Positions 1 to 7,331 of a stretch of 19,339 nt of DNA are shown in pieces. The DNA lies in the NCBI GenBank assembly GCA_031373695.1, contig JANMNC010000148.1:1-19339 (forward strand), given 5' to 3'. The notes beneath the pieces were generated by a model, which was given only the letters and a program-made list of their open reading frames with translations, ran no database searches and was not told the origin of the DNA. The stretch is from Methylotenera_A sp031373695. GTDB lineage: Bacteria > Pseudomonadota > Gammaproteobacteria > Burkholderiales > Methylophilaceae. How positions within the stretch are numbered: position 1 is the stretch's first letter; every line of letters starts with the position of its first letter. The position numbers and the translations under genes are program-made.

Positions 1-992
1 ATGGTGTTTTCTTTACCCACTTCAATGCGTTTTGCTTGGCCTAGCATTTCTAGCGTAACGGTTTCTAGTTTCAAACCAACTTCTTCAGCAATTACAGTAC
101 CGCCCGTAAGAATCGCGATATCTTCTAACATGGCTTTACGACGGTCACCGAAACCAGGTGCTTTAACAGCTGTAGTTTTCAAGATGCCGCGAATGTTGTT
201 TACAACCAGTGTTGCCAGCGCTTCGCCATCAACATCTTCTGCAATAATTAATAATGGACGACCTGATTTAGCCACTTGCTCTAAAGTTGGTAATAAATCA
301 CGAATATTGCTGATTTTTTTGTCGTGCAACAATACGAAAGGATTATCTAACAATGCAATTTGACGCTCTTGGTTGTTGATAAAGTAAGGCGATAAGTAGC
401 CACGGTCAAATTGCATACCTTCTACAATATCGAGTTCGCTTTCTAAACCAGAGCCATCTTCAACGGTAATTACACCTTCTTTACCCACTTTATCCATCGC
501 ATCTGCAATAATTTTGCCGATAGATTCATCAGAGTTGGCCGAAATTGAACCTACTTGAGCGATTTCTTTGCTGGTAGTACAAGGTTTTGATTGCTCTTTT
601 AAGTTGGCAACTGCTGCTGCAACAGCTTTATCGATACCACGTTTTAAATCCATTGGGTTCATACCAGCGGCTACCGATTTCATGCCTTCGCGAATAATTG
701 CTTGAGCTAGCACTGTTGCAGTTGTTGTGCCGTCACCTGCGATATCAGAAGTTTTGCTTGCCACTTCTTTAACCATTTGTGCGCCCATGTTTTCGAATTT
801 GTCTTTTAATTCGATTTCTTTAGCAACCGATACGCCATCTTTAGTGATGGTTGGTGCGCCGTATGAGCGCTCTAATACTACGTTGCGACCTTTTGGGCCT
901 AATGTTACTTTAACGGCATTTGCTAAAATATTAACGCCGTTGGTCATTTTTTGGCGGACTTCATCGCCGAATCTTACGTCTTTTGCTGCCAT
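1..992 (-). CDS. groEL: Chaperonin GroEL (60 kDa), N-terminal 330 residues, cut by window edge
   Basis: Large subunit of the cytoplasmic GroEL-GroES folding machine, which encloses unfolded proteins and folds them with ATP. Reading down from the ATG at 992 gives MAAKDVRFGDEVRQKM, then the nucleotide-binding stretch with GDGTTTATVLA around residue 86, and most of the apical domain, ending in GKENTI where the window stops. About 215 C-terminal residues of the usual 545 or so should lie outside. The start is supported by TAAGGAG at 1007-1001, eight bases upstream. It is the second gene of the groESL operon, downstream of groES. The gap is 210 bp, unusually long for this operon, and is filled mostly by an inverted-repeat element. 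Identification is certain from sequence identity with the family. Confidence 0.98.
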   Translation of the reverse strand, partial: MAAKDVRFGDEVRQKMTNGVNILANAVKVTLGPKGRNVVLERSYGAPTITKDGVSVAKEIELKDKFENMGAQMVKEVASKTSDIAGDGTTTATVLAQAIIREGMKSVAAGMNPMDLKRGIDKAVAAAVANLKEQSKPCTTSKEIAQVGSISANSDESIGKIIADAMDKVGKEGVITVEDGSGLESELDIVEGMQFDRGYLSPYFINNQERQIALLDNPFVLLHDKKISNIRDLLPTLEQVAKSGRPLLIIAEDVDGEALATLVVNNIRGILKTTAVKAPGFGDRRKAMLEDIAILTGGTVIAEEVGLKLETVTLEMLGQAKRIEVGKENT

Positions 993-1010
993 GTTAATTG
1001 CTCCTTATTT

Positions 1011-1168
1011 TTTAGCCACAGAGAACACAGAGTTCACAGAGAAAACCAAAATCATTAATCTGCACTTATGTTAATTGCGGCATTCAATATTGAAAATTTT
1101 TTAAGCCCACAAAGTAAAACGGGGTAGAGAAGTTTTTCTCTGTGACCTCTGTGTTCTCTGTGGCTAAA
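1011..1168. repeat. 158-bp element with 36-bp inverted termini, inside the groES-groEL spacer
   Basis: The left arm (1011-1046) and the reverse complement of the right arm (1132-1168) differ only at one base and in the length of one A-run. Each arm begins TTTAGCCACAGAG and is itself three tandem 9-bp units of the type CACAGAGAA/CACAGAGTT (1017-1043 in the left arm). The 85 bp between the arms has no ORF of note. In the groESL transcript the arms could pair into a very long stem. From memory, CACAGAG-type palindromic repeats occur in intergenic DNA of many unrelated bacteria. Alternatives are a MITE-like mobile palindrome, a REP-type element, or a processing or attenuation hairpin. No transposase is present nearby and no target duplication flanks the arms. 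Confidence 0.85.
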
Positions 1169-1202
1169 TGTATTTAATTACTAATAATCTAACCTGTTGA
1201 AA

Positions 1203-1490
1203 TTACTCAACAATCGCCATAATGTCTTCTTCACGCATTACCAATAACTCTTCGCCGTCCACTTTTACTGTTTGGCCAGCGTATTTGCCGAATAAAACTT
1301 TGTCGCCAACTTTTACGTCTAACGCATTAATTTTGCCGCTATCGTCACGTTTACCGTTACCTACAGCTTGCACTACGCCTTGATCTGGTTTTTCTGTGGC
1401 AGAATCTGGAATCACAATGCCAGATGCAGTCGTGCGTTCTTCTTCAGAGCGTTTTACAATCACGCGATCGTGTAATGGGCGAATTTTCAT
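1203..1490 (-). CDS. groES: Co-chaperonin GroES (10 kDa)
   Basis: Heptameric lid that caps the GroEL ring and drives the folding cycle in the cytoplasm. The protein is 95 residues, the normal family length. It begins MKIRPLHDRVIVKR, carries the mobile-loop segment near residues 17-32 (EEERTTASGIVIPDS) and ends with the conserved EELLVMREEDIMAIVE. The start is supported by AGGAG about seven bases upstream. It is the first gene of the groESL operon. A CIRCE operator centred about 90 bp upstream of the start codon points to repression by HrcA and release on heat or protein-folding stress. Confidence 0.98.
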   Translation of the reverse strand: MKIRPLHDRVIVKRSEEERTTASGIVIPDSATEKPDQGVVQAVGNGKRDDSGKINALDVKVGDKVLFGKYAGQTVKVDGEELLVMREEDIMAIVE

Positions 1491-1568
1491 TCAATTTCTC
1501 CTAATGAGTTATGTTACAAAAATGGGTCAAAATGTTGTTTAATGCAGTTGATTAAGCAAACAAGTATT

Positions 1569-1595
1569 TTAGCACTCGCATGCCTAGATTGCTAA
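1569..1595. promoter_or_regulatory. CIRCE operator (HrcA site) for groESL
   Basis: TTAGCACTC-N9-GATTGCTAA matches the CIRCE consensus TTAGCACTC-N9-GAGTGCTAA with one mismatch and exact spacing. It lies upstream of groES. On the minus strand it overlaps a possible -10 (TAAAAT, at 1571-1566). A second candidate -35 (TTGAAA) lies further upstream at 1635-1630. The hrcA gene is not in the window. Confidence 0.9.
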
Positions 1596-1682
1596 CTGTT
1601 GAATGCTAATATTGTGATGAACTCACAGCTTTCAATAGCAAAAGTGATGTTTTTATGGTGATTTTTAATAAAGCAGAATCAA

Positions 1683-2258
1683 ATGACAGAACACAAACCA
1701 GTAGCCGAGCAAAACATAGAAGCCGCTATTCAGCAAATAAATTTAAGCTATAACGCCGAGCAAGATCGCTTATTATTTAAAGTAGGTTTAAGTGATAACA
1801 GCGAACTTTTAGTATGGCTAACTAATCGTATAACCAACATAATTTGGCAGTTATTAAATAATGAAACCAATATTCCTAGCGCTACATCAATTAGAGTAGA
1901 CGCCCCACCACAGCAAGCCGTAGCGCAATTTAATCAAGAGCTACAAGTAGCACAAACCCTGCAAAAACTAGATTTTGCTACAGAATATCAGCCACGCCCA
2001 GCCTTGCGCAACGATGGCGCGGTGCTTGCGATAAATGCAATAACTGTGGCGTATGCAGGTAAACCAGCAACATTAGAGATGACTTGCTTAGAAGGTGTTA
2101 CGGTGCGTATTAATTTAAACCAAGAGTTAATTTTGGCCATTTGCAGTATGTTGCAGTTATCGTGCAAAGAAGCTGGCTGGGTTATTGGCGCAGCGCTACA
2201 GGCGTCAATTCAATTGCCTATGGTTATAGAAACTAAAGATAAAAAGGTATTGCACTGA
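1683..2258 (+). CDS. Conserved uncharacterised protein, 191 aa
   Basis: No named domain is recognised. The protein has no signal peptide or membrane segment and looks soluble and cytoplasmic. An N-terminal block (residues about 23-57: YNAEQDRLLFKVGLSD then VWLTNRITNIIWQLL) resembles, from memory, a group of uncharacterised proteobacterial proteins with a DRLL...WLT.R...W pattern. The rest is a mix of beta-prone segments and a C-terminal part containing two cysteines (ICSMLQLSCKEAGW). Codon use matches the neighbours. No strong ribosome-binding site precedes the ATG. Its stop codon overlaps the next gene's start by one base (TGATG), so it is probably co-translated with the tas-like reductase. 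It diverges from groES, and their promoters share the region around the CIRCE site. Confidence 0.8.
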   Translation: MTEHKPVAEQNIEAAIQQINLSYNAEQDRLLFKVGLSDNSELLVWLTNRITNIIWQLLNNETNIPSATSIRVDAPPQQAVAQFNQELQVAQTLQKLDFATEYQPRPALRNDGAVLAINAITVAYAGKPATLEMTCLEGVTVRINLNQELILAICSMLQLSCKEAGWVIGAALQASIQLPMVIETKDKKVLH

Positions 2259-3370
2259 TGGATAAGTTTGAACCTGTGAATACGGTTAAACCTGTTAGCA
2301 GGCTTAATCCAATGGATTTTGTAAGGCTTGGACAAAGTGATTTAAACGTATCAAAAATTTGCCTAGGCACCATGACGTTTGGTGACCAAAATAGCCAAAC
2401 CGAGGCACACCAGCAGCTGGATTATGCGCTAGCGCAGGGCATTAATTTTATAGATACGGCAGAAATGTACCCTGTGCCACCCAAGGCCGAAACCTATACG
2501 CGCACCGAAACTATTATTGGCCATTGGCTAAAAAACCAGCAGCGCGATAAATTGGTAATAGGTAGCAAAATTTCAGGGCCGCGTCGCGGCTTGGGTTGGA
2601 TACGCAATAATGATTTTTCGCTAGACCGTACAACGATAAGAAGTGCTTTGCATGACTCACTCACGCGCTTGCAAACCGATTATGTCGACTTGTACCAGAT
2701 TCACTGGCCAGAACGCAATGTGCCATTATTTGGGCAATATCAGTTTGACCCAGCTAATGAGGTAGAAGCTAGCGGCAACCAAAAACAGTGGGTCAATATT
2801 CATGCACAACTAGAGACTTTAAGTGAGCTGGTGCAAGAGGGTAAAGTCAGATATATAGGGTTATCGAACGAGCAGCCATGGGGCGTGATGGAATTTTTAC
2901 GCGTAGCAAAGCAATATAATTTGCCTTACATTGCTAGCTTGCAAAATGGCTATAATTTACTTAATCGCAGCATAGATTTTGGCATGAGTGAAATTTTGTA
3001 TCGTGAGAATGTAAGCTTGCTGGCTTATTCGCCGTTGGCCTTTGGGCATTTATCGGGTAAATACATTGATAACCCTGCTGCAGCTGGCCGCGTAACTTTG
3101 TTTAAAGGCTATGCACAACGCTACACTAAGCCTAATGTTAGCAAAGCTAGCGAGGCTTATGCGGAGCTAGCTCAAGCCCATGGATACTCACCTGCAGAGC
3201 TTGCACTTAGTTTTGTGTATCACCGTTGGTGTGTTGCCAGCACGGTAATTGGTGCCACCAGCATGGCGCAGTTACAAGAAAACATTAATGCCTATAGTAA
3301 GCCGCTTAACGCCGAAATTTTAAAAGAAATTGATACGCTGCATTTGCAATATACCAACCCTGCGCCTTAA
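2258..3370 (+). CDS. tas: Aldo/keto reductase, Tas family
   Basis: Predicted NADPH-dependent aldo/keto reductase with a TIM-barrel fold in the cytoplasm. It strongly resembles E. coli Tas, which was named for suppressing a tyrosine auxotrophy; its physiological substrate is not settled. Diagnostic stretches are LGTMTFGDQNS (36-46), GINFIDTAEMYPVPP (61-75), SLTRLQTDYVDLYQIHWP (134-151) and a C-terminal YTNPAP like that of Tas. The expected AKR tetrad is visible as D66, Y71, K104 and H149. At 370 residues it is longer than Tas (about 346), mainly through an N-terminal extension of about 18 residues. The internal M19 (MDFVRLGQSDL) could be an alternative start, but the TGATG coupling to the upstream gene favours the first ATG. 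Confidence 0.93.
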   Translation: MDKFEPVNTVKPVSRLNPMDFVRLGQSDLNVSKICLGTMTFGDQNSQTEAHQQLDYALAQGINFIDTAEMYPVPPKAETYTRTETIIGHWLKNQQRDKLVIGSKISGPRRGLGWIRNNDFSLDRTTIRSALHDSLTRLQTDYVDLYQIHWPERNVPLFGQYQFDPANEVEASGNQKQWVNIHAQLETLSELVQEGKVRYIGLSNEQPWGVMEFLRVAKQYNLPYIASLQNGYNLLNRSIDFGMSEILYRENVSLLAYSPLAFGHLSGKYIDNPAAAGRVTLFKGYAQRYTKPNVSKASEAYAELAQAHGYSPAELALSFVYHRWCVASTVIGATSMAQLQENINAYSKPLNAEILKEIDTLHLQYTNPAP

Positions 3371-3429
3371 ATTTTTTGATATTGGCTGCTGTGGGTATTA
3401 TTTAAGTATTAAAAGTACTGGCGATAAAA

Positions 3430-3456
3430 AAGGGATGCTAAACAGTAGCATCCCTT
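3430..3456 (-). terminator. Rho-independent terminator of the azurin gene
   Basis: The 11-bp perfect stem AAGGGATGCTA / TAGCATCCCTT has a 5-base loop. In the minus direction it is followed by a run of T (complement of the A-run at 3426-3431), as expected for termination of the azurin transcript. It lies in the convergent gap with tas and may act weakly in the plus direction too. Confidence 0.85.
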
Positions 3457-3485
3457 ATCTAAAATTAGTTTTCTAAACTAATTTT

Positions 3486-3962
3486 CTAAACCAATTTCAA
3501 TGTGCCTTTCATATTCATGCTGTGGCCTGGAAAAGAGCAGTAAAAAGTATATGCGTCTTTAGCGTTTAATTTGCTAACGCTGAATTTAGAACTGGTGTTT
3601 TCGCCACCACCAATTACTTTAGTAGCAACTACTACTCGCGCATCGTTCGCTTTTACATAGTTGCCGGCTAGGCCAGCTTTATTACCATCATCCACCACCG
3701 CTTGTTGATCGGCAGCTTTTGATACTACTAAATTATGGCCCATGACAGCTTTTGCCATAGTGCCAGCAACCTTAAGGTTAACCGTAAAATCTTTACAGGT
3801 TTTAGGTACATCAATATTTTTTGTGCTAAAAGCCATGGCTTCTGTCACGCCAACATCTATAGAGCAAGCAGCTGCAGCAGACGCGCTTGTTGAAGCGGTT
3901 AAAACAACTAACGATAATGAGGATGTTACAAAAGCAGAAATAAGTTTTTTATGCGCAGTCAT
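3486..3962 (-). CDS. azu: Azurin, periplasmic blue copper protein
   Basis: Small type-1 copper electron carrier. In methylotrophs azurin can accept electrons from methylamine dehydrogenase; elsewhere it serves denitrification or cytochrome oxidases. Residues 1-30 form a signal peptide with an Ala-rich end (SASAA). The mature part carries all azurin hallmarks: C33 and C56 for the disulfide; copper ligands H76 (in VMGHN), C142 and H147 (in YCSFPGH) and M151; and G75 for the backbone carbonyl. Ligand spacing equals that of Pseudomonas azurin. The mature length, about 128 residues, is typical. No mau or nir genes adjoin, so its partner cannot be read from context. A weak GAAAG precedes the ATG, and the leader upstream is extremely AT-rich. 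Confidence 0.96.
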   Translation of the reverse strand: MTAHKKLISAFVTSSLSLVVLTASTSASAAAACSIDVGVTEAMAFSTKNIDVPKTCKDFTVNLKVAGTMAKAVMGHNLVVSKAADQQAVVDDGNKAGLAGNYVKANDARVVVATKVIGGGENTSSKFSVSKLNAKDAYTFYCSFPGHSMNMKGTLKLV

Positions 3963-4252
3963 GATTTTCTTTCAGTAAAATTAATTTAAAAATTATTTGC
4001 TTTATTGAGATATTCAACTATTAGTTAAGTTTCATAATTAAATTTTATATATTATTTAATAATATTTAATTTAATCAATAACATAAATTATCGCTGTAGA
4101 ATTGAATTAGCCAGAGAGAAACTCGCTTTTGATAAAATCGATTGCTTTAATAAAACAGGTAATTAAATTTTGTGATTGATGCAGTATTGCGATAATCATT
4201 ATGATTTTTGAATAGTAAACCAGCCATATAGTCAGCCTTAATAAGGAACACC
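3963..4252. other. Divergent azurin/pldA regulatory region
   Basis: About 290 bp without a gene. The azurin-proximal half is almost pure A/T. The minus strand holds a weak possible promoter (TTGATT, 18 bp, TAATAT). The pldA-proximal part holds a better promoter and a Fur-like palindrome. A short ORF running on the minus strand into pldA lacks family features and is not considered real. Confidence 0.5.
4176..4209 (+). promoter_or_regulatory. Candidate pldA promoter overlapped by a Fur-box-like sequence
   Basis: TTGATG (4176-4181), an 18-bp spacer and TATGAT (4200-4205) form a plausible sigma-70 promoter about 45 bp ahead of the pldA ATG. GATAATCATTATG (4191-4203) matches 12 of 13 positions of the 3' part of the Fur consensus GATAATGATAATCATTATC and covers the -10. 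The remaining left third of the box is poor. Iron control is therefore only a suggestion. Confidence 0.4.
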
Positions 4253-5431
4253 ATGCATCAAAGTAAGCAACATTTATTAAGTTATTGCATAAGTATGTTA
4301 ATACTGTTGCTTCAATGTGCCAGTTTGCAGGCAAAAGAAACCATGACAGTTGAGCAGGCCATGTACCACTGCAAAACCACCTACCCAACGCAGTTTGAAG
4401 CAAAAAAACGCTTGGCTTGTTTTGATAGTATTAGTACGCCAGCAATTGAAATTGTGACAGAAAACGTAGTTGCCAATACTTTGGCTGAAACTAACGCTAA
4501 TATACCTAGTAACAGCACTGATGCTGCCCAGGGCCGTGAAAAAATTCCTGAGAAAGAGGCCGCATTGGCCATTAAAAAAACCAATTTAAACCTAAGCTAT
4601 TTAGAAAGAAAATGGCGTTTAACTTCAGAAGGCGATTGGGACATAAGCGATTTTGAGACCTATAAGGCCAACTATCTGCTGGCAACTTACAACAGTAATG
4701 TAAACAATACACCTACTAGCCCAAGTAGAACGAATACAGACAATAGAAATTTAGACAATAAAGATGTTAAATTTCAATTGAGTTTGAAATCAGAGATGCT
4801 CAACAATATTCCTTTGATTCGCAATTTGCCCTACGTGACCAGCTCACACTTGTGGGGCGCTTATACGCAACAATCTTATTGGCAATTGTTTGATGCAGCA
4901 GCGTCTAGGCCGCTGCGCGAAAACAACTATGAGCCTGAACTCATTTTGTCTTTAGGCATTGATAATGAAGTGGATGGTGTTAAAAAAGATTACATACCAC
5001 GCATGCTTAACTTGGGTATTGTGCATCAATCTAATGGCCGTGCAAACCCACTTTCTAGAAGCTGGAACCGTGTCTATTTAGAAGGCGGTTTTGAGCTAAC
5101 AGATAGAATTTCTTTACTGGTGCGTCCTTGGTGGCGTATTCCAGAAAACAAAAGTGATGATGACAACCCAGATATTGAAAAATTCTTAGGTTATGGCGAT
5201 ATGACAGTTCGTTGGGAGACAGAAAGCCGCAATACCGCAGTATCTTTATTGCTGCGCAATAATCTGCGTTCGGATAATAAGGGCTTTGCACAAATCGATC
5301 TACAACAGCGCGTATTTAATAATCCATATCTCAAGCTGCATATATTGGCGTCCAGCGGTTATGGCGAAACTTTGCTAGATTACAACCGCTCACAAAATGT
5401 ACTGGGATTTGGTATTTCGCTAGGAGAGTAA
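4253..5431 (+). CDS. pldA: Outer-membrane phospholipase A1 (OMPLA)
   Basis: Outer-membrane beta-barrel enzyme that hydrolyses phospholipids misplaced in the outer leaflet and so helps keep lipid asymmetry. It works as a calcium-dependent dimer. The catalytic signature is HQSNG with H258 and S260, followed by N272 in SRSWNR. The 2- and 14-residue spacing is identical to His142/Ser144/Asn156 of E. coli OMPLA. Residues 1-27 look like a signal peptide (LILLLQCASLQA). Residues 30-120 form an extra periplasmic part with C40 and C56, and the barrel begins near 120. The C-terminus has alternating strands and ends in GFGISLGE. The length of 392 exceeds the E. coli enzyme (289) because of the N-terminal part, common in betaproteobacterial homologues. 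AAGGA lies about 8 bases before the ATG. Confidence 0.95.
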   Translation: MHQSKQHLLSYCISMLILLLQCASLQAKETMTVEQAMYHCKTTYPTQFEAKKRLACFDSISTPAIEIVTENVVANTLAETNANIPSNSTDAAQGREKIPEKEAALAIKKTNLNLSYLERKWRLTSEGDWDISDFETYKANYLLATYNSNVNNTPTSPSRTNTDNRNLDNKDVKFQLSLKSEMLNNIPLIRNLPYVTSSHLWGAYTQQSYWQLFDAAASRPLRENNYEPELILSLGIDNEVDGVKKDYIPRMLNLGIVHQSNGRANPLSRSWNRVYLEGGFELTDRISLLVRPWWRIPENKSDDDNPDIEKFLGYGDMTVRWETESRNTAVSLLLRNNLRSDNKGFAQIDLQQRVFNNPYLKLHILASSGYGETLLDYNRSQNVLGFGISLGE

Positions 5432-5591
5432 GTGGTAACTATCATATGCGCTTACAATTACGGCGCAGTTGCAATAAAATATTGCTAAACACTATGTGAC
5501 TTTAACGCTAAAAATCTTTAAAGAAATTGACGTAACTCATTAGCATGATACGAATCCAGCGCCTCAAATAAGCTCACAATAAAGGCTAAAT

Positions 5592-5930
5592 ATGTCATTA
5601 CCACATTGTCCAAAATGTAACTCTGAATATACTTATGAACAGGGCGAGCTATACGTTTGCCCAGAATGTGCCCATGAGTGGAGTAGCGTCGCGACTACGG
5701 ATGCCGATGATGCCAAAAAAGTGATTCGAGATGCCAACGGCAATGTGCTGCAAGATGGCGATACCATTACTGTGATTAAAGATTTAAAAGTTAAGGGCTC
5801 ATCATCCGTAGTAAAAGTGGGTACTAAAGTCAAAAATATCCGCTTGGTAGATGGCGACCATGACATTGATTGCAAAATTGATGGCTTTGGTGCGATGAAA
5901 TTAAAATCAGAATTTGTGAAAAAAGTTTAA
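5592..5930 (+). CDS. yjdM: Zinc-ribbon protein YjdM (PhnA-like)
   Basis: Small cytoplasmic protein of the YjdM family, formerly called PhnA; despite that name a direct role in phosphonate breakdown is not established. The N-terminal zinc ribbon has C6, C9, C23 and C26 (two CPxC pairs). It is followed by the YjdM domain with VIRDANGNVLQDGDTITVIKDLKVKG split across residues 44-69 and the C-terminal GAMKLKSEFVKKV. The length of 112 matches E. coli (111). It lies 26 bp before bioA and may be co-transcribed with it. A possible but weak -35 (TTGACG, 5527-5532) lies upstream. Confidence 0.95.
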   Translation: MSLPHCPKCNSEYTYEQGELYVCPECAHEWSSVATTDADDAKKVIRDANGNVLQDGDTITVIKDLKVKGSSSVVKVGTKVKNIRLVDGDHDIDCKIDGFGAMKLKSEFVKKV

Positions 5931-5956
5931 ATCATTTAGCGATACGTAACGACATT

Positions 5957-7324
5957 GTGACAGCTAACAATCCATCTCTTTTAAATCGCAGTTTGCAATC
6001 TGTATGGCATCCATGCACGCAGATGAAACAACACGAAAACTATCCGCTTGTGCCTATTGCGCGCGGTGATGGTGTTTGGCTTTACGACACTGACGGCAAA
6101 CGCTATTTGGATGCAGTAAGCAGCTGGTGGGTGAATTTGTTTGGGCATAATAACCCACGCATTAAAGAGGCCATTAAGCTGCAACTTGATACTTTAGAGC
6201 ATGTAATGTTGGCGGGTTTTACGCATGCGCCAGTTGTACAGTTATCTGAAAAACTAGCCAAACTAACGGGCTTGGGCCACGCGTTTTATGCCAGTGATGG
6301 CGCAAGTGCCACAGAAATTGCATTAAAGATGAGCTTTCATTATTGGCGCAATAGCGGCCAAGCTAACAAGACTAAATTTATTAGCTTACAAAATAGTTAC
6401 CATGGCGAAACGCTGGGCGCATTGGGCGTAACTGACGTGGCTATTTTTAAAGATACTTATGCGCCTTTATTAATGCAATCGGCGCAAATGCCCAGCCCAG
6501 ATTTTAGGCTGGCTGAGACGGGTGAAAGTGCTGAGGCGTTTGCGTTGAGATGCGCTACGCAGCTTGAGCAATATGTGGGTGAGCATCATGAAACATTAGC
6601 CGCTTTTATTATTGAGCCGCTTATTCAATGCGCAGCAGGCATGGGTATGTATCACCCCGTTTACCTTAAACGCGCGCGCGAAATTTGCACCCAATACAAC
6701 GTACATTTAATTGCAGATGAAATTGCAGTAGGTTTTGGGCGCACAGGTACTATGTTTGCCAGTTTTGCTGACTGCGATAACGATTGCAGGCGTGATGCTT
6801 TGAATCAAAGCCAGTGTGTTAAAAAGCAAGATTGCCGCCCTGATTTTATGTGCTTATCTAAAGGCATTACTGGTGGTTATTTGCCATTGTCAGTTGTGCT
6901 CACCCGCGATGAAATATACCAAGCGTTTTATGATGACAGCACTTTGCGTGGTTTTTTACACAGCCATAGTTATACAGGCAACCCTTTGGCTTGCAGCGCA
7001 GCATTGGCAACGTTGGCGATATTTGAAAGTGATAATGTGATTGAAGCCAATAAACAAAAAGCAGCTTACATCAATACCAAAATGCAAGCACTCACTAACT
7101 TGCCGATTGTTAATATGCGGTACCTTGGCATGGTTTCTGCGTTTGACGTTAACACGCAAAACCCACAATTTTCTCGCGATTGCTACACCGCAGCTTTGGC
7201 GCAAGGCTTGCTGATTAGGCCAATTGGCAACACGGTATACTTTATGCCGCCATACACAATTACCCAGCCAGAAATTGATTATATGATTGCTGCTACGGCT
7301 AAAGCGATTACAGCCGCAATGTAA
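5957..7324 (+). CDS. bioA: Adenosylmethionine-8-amino-7-oxononanoate aminotransferase (DAPA synthase) with cysteine-rich insertion
   Basis: PLP enzyme of biotin synthesis; it transfers the amino group of S-adenosylmethionine to KAPA to give DAPA. Family marks are WHPCTQMKQHE (17-26), the DAVSSWWVNLFGHNNP region (52-67), SYHGETLGALGVTD (147-160), PLP-contact D254 in IADEIAVGFGRTG, and the PLP lysine K302 in CLSKGITGG. The start is a GTG with no strong ribosome site. The first conserved residues begin near position 14, so no later start fits. Odd feature: between FASF (about 270) and PDFMCLSKG, roughly 20 extra residues carry C273, C277, C287 and C293; the E. coli enzyme has a short loop there. 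This explains most of the length of 455 versus about 430. The other bio genes are not in the window. Confidence 0.95.
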   Translation: MTANNPSLLNRSLQSVWHPCTQMKQHENYPLVPIARGDGVWLYDTDGKRYLDAVSSWWVNLFGHNNPRIKEAIKLQLDTLEHVMLAGFTHAPVVQLSEKLAKLTGLGHAFYASDGASATEIALKMSFHYWRNSGQANKTKFISLQNSYHGETLGALGVTDVAIFKDTYAPLLMQSAQMPSPDFRLAETGESAEAFALRCATQLEQYVGEHHETLAAFIIEPLIQCAAGMGMYHPVYLKRAREICTQYNVHLIADEIAVGFGRTGTMFASFADCDNDCRRDALNQSQCVKKQDCRPDFMCLSKGITGGYLPLSVVLTRDEIYQAFYDDSTLRGFLHSHSYTGNPLACSAALATLAIFESDNVIEANKQKAAYINTKMQALTNLPIVNMRYLGMVSAFDVNTQNPQFSRDCYTAALAQGLLIRPIGNTVYFMPPYTITQPEIDYMIAATAKAITAAM

Positions 7325-7331
7325 ATAAAAT

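Noticed and set aside
1..1074. Plus-strand ORFs opposite groEL
   Set aside because: They are antisense shadows of an unmistakable groEL. The end of one reads through the CACAGAG repeat (giving a TENTEFTEK-like peptide), a known type of spurious translation.
3470..3494. Short tandem repeat (TTTTCTAAAC twice) at the azurin stop codon
   Set aside because: Only two copies of about 14 bp in AT-rich DNA; likely a simple slippage duplication without evident function.
4004..4016. Possible FNR/Anr box before azurin (TTGA and TCAA halves)
   Set aside because: The spacing is one base short of TTGAT-N4-ATCAA and the flanking bases do not match; AT-rich DNA makes such halves common.
4107..4403. Minus-strand ORF overlapping the start of pldA
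   Set aside because: No family resemblance, no ribosome site, and it overlaps a well-supported gene and its promoter.
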